Assembly (NCBI RefSeq): GCF_000423405.1
Contig: NZ_AUHX01000004.1
Span: 1 to 64,000 of the forward strand
Length of the DNA: 64,000 nucleotides
Reading direction: 5' to 3'
Source of the DNA: Mesonia mobilis DSM 19841
Lineage (GTDB): Bacteria; Bacteroidota; Bacteroidia; Flavobacteriales; Flavobacteriaceae
Positions 23,249 to 32,705 of the stretch are shown here, piece by piece. Within the stretch, counting starts at the first letter, position 1, and each line of letters starts with the position of its first letter. The position numbers and the translations under genes are program-made. The notes under the pieces are model-generated. The model saw only the letters and a program-made list of their open reading frames with translations, was not told where the DNA came from and searched no databases.

Positions 23249-24709
23249 TTATTTCTTCGGAATGTTTTGAAGCACTTCTTTTAAGAACTTCCAGAATTTC
23301 TGAGTAGAAGAAATACTTGCTCTTTCATCTGGAGAATGCGCTCCACGAATCGTTGGTCCGAAAGAGATCATATCCATTTTTGGGTAATGGCTTCCGATAA
23401 TCCCGCATTCCAAGCCGGCATGGCAAGCAGCGATATGTGCTTTTTCTCCGGTTTGTTTTTGGTATAATTCATCTAAAACTTTCAGGATCGCTGAATCTGG
23501 ATTTGGTGCCCAACCCGGATAATCACCACTAAAATGAGCTTTAAAACCAGCCAACTCAAAACCGGCACGCAGACTGTAAGCTAAATCCCATTTTCCGGAT
23601 TCTACAGAAGATCGTGTTAAACAAGAAACTTCAGCTTCACCATTGGCGATACTTACTTTAGCCACATTGTTAGAAGTTTCTACTAAACCATCAATATCGG
23701 GACTCATTCTAAAAACGCCATTGTGCGCTGCATAGAGTGCTTTTAAAATTTCTGCTTGCGCTTCTTTTTCCATCACTTTTTCCGGAGTTGAAGTTGCTTC
23801 AGCAGTAATAGTAAGATTTTTTTCTAGCGATTTAAATTCTGTTTCAATAGAAGTTTTTATCAATTCAAAAGCCTTCTTGAAAGCAGGTTTGCTGGCTTTT
23901 TCAACCACAATCGTTGCTACACTTTCGCGCGGAATTGCATTTCTTAGTCCGCCACCATTTACTTCAGCAATACGAATATCGGCTTCTACAAAACAGTTGT
24001 AAAGAATTCGATTCATCAATTTATTGGCATTCCCCAGACCTTTGATAATATCCATCCCCGAGTGACCGCCATTTAATCCTTTTACGGTAAGTTGAAAAGC
24101 TTCAACCTCACCACTTACCTGCTCTTCTGCATAAGTTCTAGTAGCGGTAATATCGACACCACCGGCGCAACCAATACCAATTTCATCGTCTTCTTCGGTA
24201 TCTAAATTCAATAAGATTTCACCTTCTAACACCGAATTATCGAGATTTTTAGCTCCAGTCATTCCTGTTTCTTCATCAATCGTAAATAAAGCTTCGATCG
24301 CCGGATGCGCAATATCCGTACTTTCTAAAACCGCCATCGCTGCGGCAGCGCCTAAACCATTATCGGCACCTAAAGTGGTTCCATTGGCACGAACCCAATC
24401 GCCATCGACATACATCTCGATACCTTGTGTAGCAAAATCGAAATTAGTATCGTTATTTTTTTGATGAACCATATCTAAATGCGATTGCAAAACGATCATC
24501 GCACGGTCTTCCATTCCTGCTGTAGCCGGTTTTTTGATAATTATATTTCCCGCTTGATCGACGATCGTTTCTAAACCTAAATTCTCTCCAAATTCTTTCA
24601 TAAACGCAATTACACGCTCTTCTTGTTTTGAAGGTCTTGGCACCGCATTTAAATCTGCAAACTTGTTCCAAACCGCTTTTGGTTCTAAATTTCTTATTTC
24701 TTGACTCAT
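23249..24709 (-). CDS. pepD: Aminoacyl-histidine dipeptidase PepD (M20 family)
   Basis: The 486-residue protein is an M20C metallopeptidase. Its zinc-binding sequence is IVLQSHLDMVH, followed by LGADNGLGAA with the bridging Asp, and LFTIDEETGMTGA with the catalytic and metal-binding Glu pair. Further ligands are in LNLDTEEDDEIGIG and the C-terminal FGPTIRGAHSPDER. PepD cleaves Xaa-His and other dipeptides in the cytosol. The gene stands alone and is flanked on both sides by a long inverted repeat. Confidence 0.95.
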   Translation of the reverse strand: MSQEIRNLEPKAVWNKFADLNAVPRPSKQEERVIAFMKEFGENLGLETIVDQAGNIIIKKPATAGMEDRAMIVLQSHLDMVHQKNNDTNFDFATQGIEMYVDGDWVRANGTTLGADNGLGAAAAMAVLESTDIAHPAIEALFTIDEETGMTGAKNLDNSVLEGEILLNLDTEEDDEIGIGCAGGVDITATRTYAEEQVSGEVEAFQLTVKGLNGGHSGMDIIKGLGNANKLMNRILYNCFVEADIRIAEVNGGGLRNAIPRESVATIVVEKASKPAFKKAFELIKTSIETEFKSLEKNLTITAEATSTPEKVMEKEAQAEILKALYAAHNGVFRMSPDIDGLVETSNNVAKVSIANGEAEVSCLTRSSVESGKWDLAYSLRAGFELAGFKAHFSGDYPGWAPNPDSAILKVLDELYQKQTGEKAHIAACHAGLECGIIGSHYPKMDMISFGPTIRGAHSPDERASISSTQKFWKFLKEVLQNIPKK

Positions 24710-24756
24710 TTTTCTGTTTTTTATAATATTTTAAAAATATGATTAATGTAAATTAT

Positions 24757-24858
24757 CGTCACCTTGAACTTGATTCAAGGTCTCATAACAAATTTTAAAA
24801 TATATGATGAGATGCTGAAATCAAAGATTCAACGTAGTTAATCAAGTTCAGCATGACG
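24757..24858. repeat. REP-like palindrome pair, including the right arm of the pepD-flanking repeat
   Basis: A standard element (24757-24786: CGTC, hairpin CCTTGAA/TTCAAGG, CTCAT) is followed after about 20 bases by an inverted element (24806-24858) that contains the exact reverse complement of 23184-23227 at 24811-24854 and ends in GACG. The two form a mirrored pair like the one at 18547-18633. Confidence 0.85.
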
Positions 24859-24952
24859 CTTAAACCATAATATTTTCAATTTTCGCAAAGGTATTGTTTC
24901 TCGAAGCAATTATAAAATTTGTCGCCCAAGCTTTAGTTTGTATTTTTAGCTT

Positions 24953-26023
24953 GTGAAACAACGACATCATTTTATACTTGCGCTTTTATTGCCAATTCAG
25001 GTGGCTTTGGTTTCGATCTTGGCTAAATTTCCGCGGTTGATAGAAACCTATTACAGTAATGGGATTTATCCGTTTATCTCGAAATCAGAGCGATATGCGT
25101 TAGGTTGGCTGCCTTTCTCATTAGGTGACTTTTTATATAGTATTTTAGTGATTGGTTTAATAAGGTGGATTTATTTCCGCATAAAAACACGTTTTAAAAA
25201 ACCTAAACATTGGATGTTAGAAGGTCTCGCTGCACTTTCTATTCTCTATTTTTGTTTTCACGCATTTTGGGGGTTAAATTATTACCGACTTCCTTTACAT
25301 CAATCGTTAGAAATTGATCACGAATATTCACAAGAAGAATTGATAAATTTCACAAAACAACTTGCGCAAAGAGCAAATGAACTTCATCTAAATTTAGTAG
25401 GTAATGATACCGTAAAAGTTGATTTTCAGTTTAAAAATTCAGAAATCAGGAAAATTGCGGTAGAAGGTTACCATAATATTGAAAATGATTATCCTGAATT
25501 AACTTATCAAGGTCGAAGCATAAAACCTTCCTTATTCAGTATTCCGCTAACTTATATGGGATTTAATGGTTATTTGAATCCGCTAACCGGTGAAGCGCAA
25601 GTCAATAATCAAATTCCGAAGTTTAAATTACCCAGTACTACGAGTCACGAAATGGGACATCAAATTGGTTTTGCAAAAGAAAATGAAGCTAATTTTATGG
25701 CGTGTTTAACGACGATGAATCACCCGAATCCTTATTTTAAATATGTCGGTTATACGTTTGCATTGAAGTATTGCTTAGGGGAAGTAAACCAGACAGATCC
25801 TTGTGAAGCGCAGAATATTATAGGGATGCTGAATTTAGGAATTATAAAAAACTACCGGGAAGTAAATAAATTTTGGGAAGAACACGAAAATCCTCTCGAG
25901 CCTTTTTTTAAGATTTTCTATGGTGGTTATTTAAAAGCCAACAATCAGCCACAAGGCATCGAAAGTTATAATTATGTAGTTGCGCTTTTGGTAAATTATT
26001 TTGAAGGCGAGCATCAACTATAA
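24953..26023 (+). CDS. DUF3810 membrane protein with a metallopeptidase-like HExxH site
   Basis: The 356-residue protein has three hydrophobic segments in the first 110 residues (about 8-25, 58-75 and 92-108) and then a soluble domain. In it, H232-E-M-G-H236-Q is followed by GFAKENEANF, the arrangement of a zincin with a downstream Glu ligand. The family is uncharacterised and restricted to Bacteroidota and Firmicutes. The start is GTG at 24953. Membrane-bound protease activity is plausible but unproven. Confidence 0.8.
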   Translation: MKQRHHFILALLLPIQVALVSILAKFPRLIETYYSNGIYPFISKSERYALGWLPFSLGDFLYSILVIGLIRWIYFRIKTRFKKPKHWMLEGLAALSILYFCFHAFWGLNYYRLPLHQSLEIDHEYSQEELINFTKQLAQRANELHLNLVGNDTVKVDFQFKNSEIRKIAVEGYHNIENDYPELTYQGRSIKPSLFSIPLTYMGFNGYLNPLTGEAQVNNQIPKFKLPSTTSHEMGHQIGFAKENEANFMACLTTMNHPNPYFKYVGYTFALKYCLGEVNQTDPCEAQNIIGMLNLGIIKNYREVNKFWEEHENPLEPFFKIFYGGYLKANNQPQGIESYNYVVALLVNYFEGEHQL

Positions 26024-26095
26024 GCTATTCTCAAAAAGAGCTTATTCTGTTATATTTTCTAAAATCACTACCTTTACCGGCTAGAAAATCAAGCT

Positions 26096-26893
26096 ATGCG
26101 CAAGCAAATAAGTAGTACTCAAAATAAAACCATTAAGCAACTTTTACAGCTTCAAGAAAAGTCGAGAAACCGAAAGAAAGAAGGACTTTTTATGGTGGAA
26201 GGCATTCGGGAAATTCAATTAGCTCTAAAAGCGAACTATGAATTTGAAGCTGTTTTTATTTGTCCGGAAGTTTTTGCGGAAGATGATCTAAAAAATTTCT
26301 CTTTTGCTGAACATTTACTTACCGAAATTACTGCGGAAGTTTACCAAAAAATCGCCTACCGAAGCAGTACCGAAGGAATTTTAGCCGTAGCAAAAACTAA
26401 AACGCACAATTTAGAAGCCATTCAGTTTGAAACTGAAAAACCTTTAATTCTCATTGCGGAAGCTCCTGAAAAACCGGGAAATATCGGAGCAATTTTACGT
26501 ACCGCCGATGCTGCCAAGGTAGATGCGGTAATTATTGCTAACCCAAAAACAGATTTGTACAACCCGAATATTATTCGATCGAGCGTGGGTTGTGTGTTTA
26601 CTAATCAAATTGCCACGGGAACTACTTCAGAAATTATTCAGTTTTTAAAAGAAAAAGAGATTGCTATTTATTCAGCGATTTTACAGGAATCTGAAATTTA
26701 TACCGAGCAAGATTTTACAAAAGCCACAGCGATTGTGGTGGGAACGGAAGCTGATGGTTTAAGTGAAGAATGGCGAGTAAATTCAACTCAAAATATTCAT
26801 ATCCCGATGCAAGGCGAGATCGATTCGATGAATGTTTCTGTAGCTGCCGGAATTCTCATTTTTGAAGCGAAAAGACAACGGAAATTCAATTAG
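26096..26893 (+). CDS. TrmH/SpoU-family RNA 2'-O-methyltransferase
   Basis: The 265-residue protein has an N-terminal substrate-binding domain (about 1-100, with RKKEGLFMVEGIREI) and a SPOUT domain with the three knot motifs: EAPEKPGNIGAILRTADAA, VVGTEADGLSEEW and IPMQGEIDSMNVSVAAGIL. It transfers a methyl group from SAM to a ribose 2'-OH in rRNA or tRNA, and the exact target cannot be assigned. It is transcribed alone or with the following small gene. Confidence 0.93.
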   Translation: MRKQISSTQNKTIKQLLQLQEKSRNRKKEGLFMVEGIREIQLALKANYEFEAVFICPEVFAEDDLKNFSFAEHLLTEITAEVYQKIAYRSSTEGILAVAKTKTHNLEAIQFETEKPLILIAEAPEKPGNIGAILRTADAAKVDAVIIANPKTDLYNPNIIRSSVGCVFTNQIATGTTSEIIQFLKEKEIAIYSAILQESEIYTEQDFTKATAIVVGTEADGLSEEWRVNSTQNIHIPMQGEIDSMNVSVAAGILIFEAKRQRKFN

Positions 26894-26946
26894 TGATTAG
26901 TAATATTTAATTATTAATAAATTGTAATTGATTAAAATTCATAATT

Positions 26947-27288
26947 ATGAAAGAAAATATAATTGCAAAAAAGAGTTATGCCTTTGCTATCAAGATAATT
27001 GAATTGAATAAAATATTAATTCAGAAAAATGAATATGTATTATCTAAGCAAATTTTAAAATCGGGAACCTCTATTGGAGCAAATGTAGAAGAAGCCATTG
27101 GAGGTATTTCTAAAAAAGACTTTAGAGCTAAAATGAGTATTTCTTATAAAGAAGCTAGAGAAACAAATTATTGGCTGCGACTTCTTAAAGACACCCATTA
27201 TATTACTGAAGAAAAATTTAATGGTTTAAATAATGACCTTTTAGAAATACTTAAAATTCTATTCAAAATTATCGAGTCCTCTAAATAA
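26947..27288 (+). CDS. Four-helix-bundle protein (S23/IVP family)
   Basis: The 113-residue, helical, basic protein has the signature of the four-helix-bundle family first named from 23S rRNA intervening sequences: SYAFAIKIIELNK, QILKSGTSIGANVEEA and KKDFRAKMSISYKEARETNYWLRLL. The family forms pentameric rings; its role is unknown. No rRNA gene lies nearby, so this is a free-standing copy. Codon use looks more AT-rich than neighbouring genes, and the gene is followed by a 7-base repeat array, so it may be a mobile or acquired unit. Confidence 0.88.
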   Translation: MKENIIAKKSYAFAIKIIELNKILIQKNEYVLSKQILKSGTSIGANVEEAIGGISKKDFRAKMSISYKEARETNYWLRLLKDTHYITEEKFNGLNNDLLEILKILFKIIESSK

Positions 27289-27292
27289 AGAA

Positions 27293-27359
27293 TTATTCAT
27301 TATTCATTATTCATTATTCATTATTCATTATTCATTATTCATTATTCATTATTCATTAT
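27293..27359. repeat. Perfect heptanucleotide tandem repeat (TTATTCA x9 plus TTAT)
   Basis: Nine identical copies of TTATTCA run from 27293 to 27355, followed by a partial unit. The array ends only six bases before the ATG of the Ste24-type protease and starts four bases after the previous stop, so it fills the whole gap and replaces any recognisable ribosome-binding site. Confidence 0.95.
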
Positions 27360-27365
27360 AAAAAT

Positions 27366-28601
27366 ATGACTGCACAAACCGTATTTTATATCATTATTGC
27401 CATTTTACTTTTCGATTTTATCGTCGATCAAGTTTTAGATGCATTAAACGCCAAGCATTTTGGAGATGATTTGCCTCTAGAACTTCAGGATGTTTACGAT
27501 GAAGCCGAATACGAACGCTCGCAAGCTTATAAGAAAACCCGCTATAAATTTGGGATGCTCACTTCGGGGTTTTCTTTGCTTTTAACGCTGGCTTTTTTCT
27601 TTTTAGATGGTTTTGCTTGGGTTGATGGTATTGCTCGATCGATTACAGATAATGATATTTTGATCGCGCTTATTTTCTTCGGAATTATCATGATCGGTAG
27701 TGATATTCTCACGACTCCATTTTCATATTACAGTACGTTCGTGATCGAAGAGAAATTCGGTTTCAACAAAACCACTAGAAAGACTTTTTTCTTCGATAAA
27801 ATTAAAGGTTGGTTAATGATGGCGGTTCTTGGCGGCGGAATTTTAGCTTTGATCATTTGGTTCTATCAATTTGCCGGGAAAGATTTTTGGATCTATGCTT
27901 GGGCGCTGGTTACCGTATTTTCTGTGGTGATGAATATGTTTTACAGCAAGCTTATCGTGCCGCTTTTCAACAAACAAACTCCGTTAGAAGATGGCAGTTT
28001 ACGCACTAAAATTGAAGCTTACGCCAAAACAGTTGGTTTTACGCTAGATAAAATTTTTATTATCGACGGTTCTAAACGAAGTACAAAAGCCAATGCTTAT
28101 TTTTCAGGTTTTGGAAGCGAAAAAAGAATTACGCTTTTCGATACCTTAGTTAACGATCTTGAAGAAGATGAAATTGTTGCTGTTCTTGCCCACGAAGTTG
28201 GTCATTATAAAAAGAAACACATCATCTTCAACCTTTTTGCCAGTATAATTACTACCGGCTTCACACTTTGGTTATTATCTTTATTTGTAAGTAGTCCGCT
28301 ACTTTCGAAAGCTTTGGGCGTCGAAGAAGTGAGTTTTCATATCGGTTTAATTGCCTTCGGAATTTTATATTCGCCAATTTCAGAAATCACCGGATTATTA
28401 ATGAATTTATTAAGCCGAAAGTTTGAATACCAAGCCGATAATTATGCAAAAGAAACTTTTGGCAGCGCTCCGTTAATTAGTAGTCTTAAAAAGTTATCGA
28501 GTAATAGTTTAAGTAACCTTACGCCACATCGAGCGTACGTTTTCTTTCATTATTCGCACCCAACACTTTTACAACGAATTCAGAATTTAAAGCTGAAATA
28601 A
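27366..28601 (+). CDS. M48-family membrane metalloprotease, CAAX-protease (Ste24) type
   Basis: The 411-residue protein has several hydrophobic segments, two before and two after the catalytic core, as in Ste24/HtpX-like intramembrane proteases. The zinc motif is LAHEVGHYKKKH, and a downstream EYQADNYA supplies the third ligand. In bacteria such enzymes degrade damaged or clogged membrane proteins. Start ATG 27366 is immediately preceded by a perfect 7-base repeat array, which may influence its expression. The relA/spoT gene follows after 25 bases. Confidence 0.93.
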   Translation: MTAQTVFYIIIAILLFDFIVDQVLDALNAKHFGDDLPLELQDVYDEAEYERSQAYKKTRYKFGMLTSGFSLLLTLAFFFLDGFAWVDGIARSITDNDILIALIFFGIIMIGSDILTTPFSYYSTFVIEEKFGFNKTTRKTFFFDKIKGWLMMAVLGGGILALIIWFYQFAGKDFWIYAWALVTVFSVVMNMFYSKLIVPLFNKQTPLEDGSLRTKIEAYAKTVGFTLDKIFIIDGSKRSTKANAYFSGFGSEKRITLFDTLVNDLEEDEIVAVLAHEVGHYKKKHIIFNLFASIITTGFTLWLLSLFVSSPLLSKALGVEEVSFHIGLIAFGILYSPISEITGLLMNLLSRKFEYQADNYAKETFGSAPLISSLKKLSSNSLSNLTPHRAYVFFHYSHPTLLQRIQNLKLK

Positions 28602-28626
28602 TCGCATACTTTAGTATATTAGTCGT

Positions 28627-30840
28627 ATGGTTTTGACGGAAGAAGAAATAGAAAAAGAAAACAAAAGAATTGCCAAGCAATACAAAGAATTGCTACGCAT
28701 AAGTTATCGCACCTTAACCGATGACGATAAAACGCTTATTCGGCAAGCTTTTGAAACCGCAGTAGATGCGCATAAAGAGCAACGCAGAAAATCTGGTGAA
28801 GCTTATATTTTTCACCCGATCGCAGTGGCTAAGATCGTTGCTTCAGAAATTGGGCTAGACGCTACTTCTATTGCAGCGGCTTTGTTGCACGATGTTGTTG
28901 AAGATACCGATTATACGCTTAATGACATTGAACAAATGTTTGGTGATACGGTGGCAAGAATTGTTGACGGACTCACAAAAATAAGTCATCTAAAACCGGA
29001 ACGAGATGTTTCTCTACAAGCAGAAAACTTCCGGAAGATGTTGCTTACGCTTAATGATGATGTTCGGGTAATTATCATCAAAATTGCCGATCGTCTTCAT
29101 AATATGCAAACGATGGATTCGATGCGCGCCGATAAGCAGGTAAAGATCGCTTCAGAAACGCTTTACATTTACGCTCCGCTCGCTCACAGAATCGGTCTTT
29201 ATAATATAAAAACCGAATTAGAAGATCTAAGTTTAAAATATACTGAACCAGAAGTGTATCAAGATATTTTAACCAAAATGAAAGAAAGTAAAGAAGATCA
29301 AGATCTTTACATTCAAGATTTCAGCAAAATCATTTCAGATTCTTTAGACAAAGAAAAGCTAGCTTACGAGATAAAAGGTAGACCAAAATCGGTTTTTTCT
29401 ATTCGGAAAAAAATTCTGAAGCAAAACATCACTTTCGACGAAGTGTACGACAAGTTTGCGATTAGAATTATTTATAAAAGCACACCGGAAGATGAAAAGT
29501 TTCTCGCTTGGAAAATTTATTCCATCGTTACCGATCACTTCCGCCCTAACCCTACTCGATTACGCGATTGGATCTCTTCACCCAAATCTACCGGTTACGA
29601 AGCGCTTCACATTACCGTAATGGGGCCAAAAGGCCGCTGGGTTGAAGTACAAATTCGTAGTGAACGCATGAATGAAATTGCTGAAAAAGGTTATGCAGCG
29701 CACTACAAATACAAAAATGAAGGAGAGCAAGAAGATCAAAATTTAGATCAGTGGCTCAATAAACTACAGGAAGCTTTAGAAAACAACGAGGTGAATGCCG
29801 TAGATTTTGTTGAACAATTTAAACTGAATCTTTACTCGAAAGAGATTTTTGTATTCACCCCAAAAGGAGATTTAAAGTCGTTACCGAAAGGCGCTACTCC
29901 GTTAGATTTTGCTTTTAGTATTCATACCGAAATTGGGTTAAAAACACGTGGAGCTCGTGTAAATGGGAAACTTGTACCTTTAAGTCACGAATTAAAAAGT
30001 GGCGACCAGGTAGATATAATTACTTCAGAAAAATCGAAACCGACCAATAACTGGTTAGATTTTGCTAATACGGCAAGAGCTCGCTCTAAAATTAAATCTT
30101 CTTTAAAAGATGAAAAGAAATTAATTGCAGAAGACGGGAAAGCGATTTTAACGAGAAAATTAAAAGCGCAAAAAATTCCGTTTAACGATAAAACCATTGC
30201 GCAACTGGTAAAATACTTCAAACTTAAAACCAGTTTAGATCTGTTTTATCGTGTGGGTATTGGTACGATCGATAACACCAAATTAAAAGAATTTGCGGCA
30301 TCGAGAAGTAACGCTTTTGTTTCTTTTTTCAAAAATAAAATTAGAAAACCGAGTGTTCCTCAAGATATCGATCGTGAAGAGATCACTCATAATTACGACC
30401 AATTAGTTTTTGGTGCAGAAGAAGAAAAACTAGAATATAAGCTTGCCAATTGCTGTAACCCGATTCCGGGAGATCCTGTTTTTGGTTTTATTACGGTGAA
30501 CGAAGGTATTAAAGTGCATAAAAAAGATTGTCCTAATGCCATTCAGCTTCAAAGTAATTATGCTTACAGAATTATTCAGGCTAAATGGATCGATTCTTCT
30601 CAACAAGAATTCTCTGCGGTGATCAAATTAAATGGTTTAGATAATTTAGGCTTGGTAAGCGAGGTGACTAAAGAGATTTCTAACAATCTTCACGTAGATA
30701 TGCGAAAAATTTCTTTTGAAAGTCACGATAGTGTTTTCCAAGGAAAGATCACGGTTGTTGTGAAAAACAAATCGATTCTGAAAAAATTAATGGACCGTCT
30801 GAAAAAAATAAACGGAATTGATAAGGTTACCCGTGAATAA
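28627..30840 (+). CDS. Bifunctional (p)ppGpp synthetase/hydrolase, RelA/SpoT family
   Basis: The 737-residue protein has the long-RSH layout: an HD hydrolase domain (H88-D89 in [11 protein letters not shown]), a synthetase domain (about 240-370, with GRPKSVFSI and [11 protein letters not shown]), a TGS domain (about 400-460, with [23 protein letters not shown]) and a C-terminal ACT domain. Both enzymatic halves look intact. It makes and degrades the stringent-response alarmone. It is followed after 23 bases by a Fur-family regulator and purA, and nucleotide metabolism is a fitting neighbour. Confidence 0.95.
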   Translation: MVLTEEEIEKENKRIAKQYKELLRISYRTLTDDDKTLIRQAFETAVDAHKEQRRKSGEAYIFHPIAVAKIVASEIGLDATSIAAALLHDVVEDTDYTLNDIEQMFGDTVARIVDGLTKISHLKPERDVSLQAENFRKMLLTLNDDVRVIIIKIADRLHNMQTMDSMRADKQVKIASETLYIYAPLAHRIGLYNIKTELEDLSLKYTEPEVYQDILTKMKESKEDQDLYIQDFSKIISDSLDKEKLAYEIKGRPKSVFSIRKKILKQNITFDEVYDKFAIRIIYKSTPEDEKFLAWKIYSIVTDHFRPNPTRLRDWISSPKSTGYEALHITVMGPKGRWVEVQIRSERMNEIAEKGYAAHYKYKNEGEQEDQNLDQWLNKLQEALENNEVNAVDFVEQFKLNLYSKEIFVFTPKGDLKSLPKGATPLDFAFSIHTEIGLKTRGARVNGKLVPLSHELKSGDQVDIITSEKSKPTNNWLDFANTARARSKIKSSLKDEKKLIAEDGKAILTRKLKAQKIPFNDKTIAQLVKYFKLKTSLDLFYRVGIGTIDNTKLKEFAASRSNAFVSFFKNKIRKPSVPQDIDREEITHNYDQLVFGAEEEKLEYKLANCCNPIPGDPVFGFITVNEGIKVHKKDCPNAIQLQSNYAYRIIQAKWIDSSQQEFSAVIKLNGLDNLGLVSEVTKEISNNLHVDMRKISFESHDSVFQGKITVVVKNKSILKKLMDRLKKINGIDKVTRE

Positions 30841-30863
30841 AGTTTAAATTTGCAGGCAGAATT

Positions 30864-31319
30864 ATGGAAGAAACAGAAAAACAAAAAAACGACCAAGCCG
30901 TAGTTAAAAACGTATTTACGAAGTTTTTAGAAGAAAAAAAACACCGTAAAACACCCGAACGTTTTGCTATTCTTCAAGAAATATATGATAGTGACGAGCA
31001 TTTCGACATCGAATCGCTTTACATTACGATGAAGAATAAAAATTATCGCGTAAGTCGTGCTACTTTATACAACACGATAGAATTACTATTGGAGTGTGGT
31101 TTGGTTAGAAAACATCAATTTGGTAAAAACCAAGCGCAGTACGAAAAATCTTATTTCGACAGACAACACGATCACGTAATTTTAACCGATACCGGTGAAG
31201 TTATCGAATTTTGTGATCCTAGAATTCAATCGATCAAACAAACCATAGAGGAGGTTTTTGATATCGACATCAATAACCACTCATTATACTTTTACGGAAC
31301 CAAAAAAACATCCAAATAA
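30864..31319 (+). CDS. Fur-family transcriptional regulator
   Basis: The 151-residue protein has the winged-helix core ([24 protein letters not shown] and [21 protein letters not shown]) and the metal-binding segment [19 protein letters not shown]. It lacks the usual C-terminal CxxC zinc site pairs of many Fur proteins. Whether it senses iron, peroxide or zinc cannot be decided from the sequence. A -7 box (TAAATTTG, 30845-30852) lies close to the start, so it may have its own promoter within the operon. Confidence 0.9.
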   Translation: MEETEKQKNDQAVVKNVFTKFLEEKKHRKTPERFAILQEIYDSDEHFDIESLYITMKNKNYRVSRATLYNTIELLLECGLVRKHQFGKNQAQYEKSYFDRQHDHVILTDTGEVIEFCDPRIQSIKQTIEEVFDIDINNHSLYFYGTKKTSK

Positions 31320-31328
31320 ACTTTATTT

Positions 31329-32600
31329 ATGGCAGTAGATTTGCTACTTGGGCTACAGTGGGGAGACGAAGGAAAAGGTAAAATTGTAGACGTACTCACC
31401 GCTAATTACAATATTATTGCAAGATTTCAAGGAGGTCCTAACGCTGGTCATACCTTAGAATTTGACGGCATTAAACACGTATTACACACGATTCCTTCAG
31501 GTATTTTTCATAAAGATGCCATTAATTTAGTGGGGAACGGAGTAGTAATCGATCCTGTAATTTTCAAAAAAGAATTAGACAATTTAGAAAAATTCGATCT
31601 AGATTACGTTTCTAAATTGCTAATTTCTAGAAAAGCTCACATCATCTTACCGACACACAGACTTTTAGATGCTGCATCAGAAGCTGCTAAAGGTAAAGCT
31701 AAAATTGGTTCAACTTTAAAAGGTATTGGCCCAACGTATATGGACAAAACCGGACGTAACGGTTTACGTATTGGTGATTTAGAAATGAACGATTGGAAAG
31801 AGAAATATAGAAACTTGGCAGATAAGCACGAGTCGATGATCTCTCACTATGGCGTAGATATTCAGTATAACTTAAAAGAATTAGAAAAAGAGTTTTTCGA
31901 GGCGATTAAAGTCTTAAAAAAATTACCTTTTATCGATTCTGAAGAATATTTGCACCGCGCACAAAAAGAAAACAAAACGATCTTAGCTGAAGGAGCTCAA
32001 GGTTCTTTACTAGATATCGATTTTGGTACCTACCCGTTTGTAACTTCTAGTAACACTACAGCTGCCGGAGCTTGTACAGGTTTAGGGATAGCACCAAACC
32101 AGATCAACGAAGTGTTTGGTATTTTTAAAGCATATACCACTCGTGTAGGAAGCGGACCTTTCCCTACTGAATTATTCGATGAAGATGGGAAAACTATGGC
32201 AAAAGTTGGTAACGAGTTTGGAGCCACCACCGGAAGACCAAGAAGATGCGGTTGGTTAGATTTAGTTGCTTTAAAATACGCAGTTCAAGTAAACGGTGTG
32301 ACGCAATTAATGATGATGAAAGGTGACGTTTTAAGTGGTTTTGAAACGCTTAAAGTTTGTACCGGTTACAAATATAAAGGTGAAGAAATAGAACATTTAC
32401 CTTACAATATTGAAGAAGAAAACCTTACTCCTATTTACAAAGAGATCAAAGGTTGGAAAGAAGACTTAACTAAAATGACAGAAGAGTCAGAATTTCCTCA
32501 AGAATTTAAAGATTACATCACTTTTATCGAAAAAGAATTAGAAGTGCCGATCAAGATCGTTTCTGTTGGTCCAGACAGAAAACAAACGATTATGAGATAA
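31329..32600 (+). CDS. purA: Adenylosuccinate synthase
   Basis: The 423-residue protein opens with GLQWGDEGKGKIVD, the GTP-binding P-loop of adenylosuccinate synthase, and continues with the IMP-binding GGPNAGHT, the GTxKGIGPTYMDK loop and FGATTGRPRRCGWLD near the C-terminal third. It joins IMP and aspartate with GTP, the first committed step to AMP. It is the last gene of a run with relA/spoT and the Fur-family regulator, and it is followed by a terminator. Confidence 0.97.
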   Translation: MAVDLLLGLQWGDEGKGKIVDVLTANYNIIARFQGGPNAGHTLEFDGIKHVLHTIPSGIFHKDAINLVGNGVVIDPVIFKKELDNLEKFDLDYVSKLLISRKAHIILPTHRLLDAASEAAKGKAKIGSTLKGIGPTYMDKTGRNGLRIGDLEMNDWKEKYRNLADKHESMISHYGVDIQYNLKELEKEFFEAIKVLKKLPFIDSEEYLHRAQKENKTILAEGAQGSLLDIDFGTYPFVTSSNTTAAGACTGLGIAPNQINEVFGIFKAYTTRVGSGPFPTELFDEDGKTMAKVGNEFGATTGRPRRCGWLDLVALKYAVQVNGVTQLMMMKGDVLSGFETLKVCTGYKYKGEEIEHLPYNIEEENLTPIYKEIKGWKEDLTKMTEESEFPQEFKDYITFIEKELEVPIKIVSVGPDRKQTIMR

Positions 32601-32620
32601 TTTCTTGAATTTAAGATATA

Positions 32621-32656
32621 AAAAAACGCTTCAAAAATTATTTTGGAGCGTTTTTT
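32621..32656 (+). terminator. Rho-independent terminator after purA
   Basis: AAAACGCTTCAAAA pairs with TTTTGGAGCGTTTT (one G-T wobble) around a short AT loop, with a T run on the 3' side, about 20 bases after the purA stop. Confidence 0.85.
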
Positions 32657-32705
32657 GATTAACACAAGTTCAAAACAAACAAATTCTTATTTTTGAATAA
32701 AATTT

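Noticed and set aside
27293-27359. CRISPR-like array
   Set aside because: The units are only 7 bases, contiguous and identical; there are no spacers and no cas genes.
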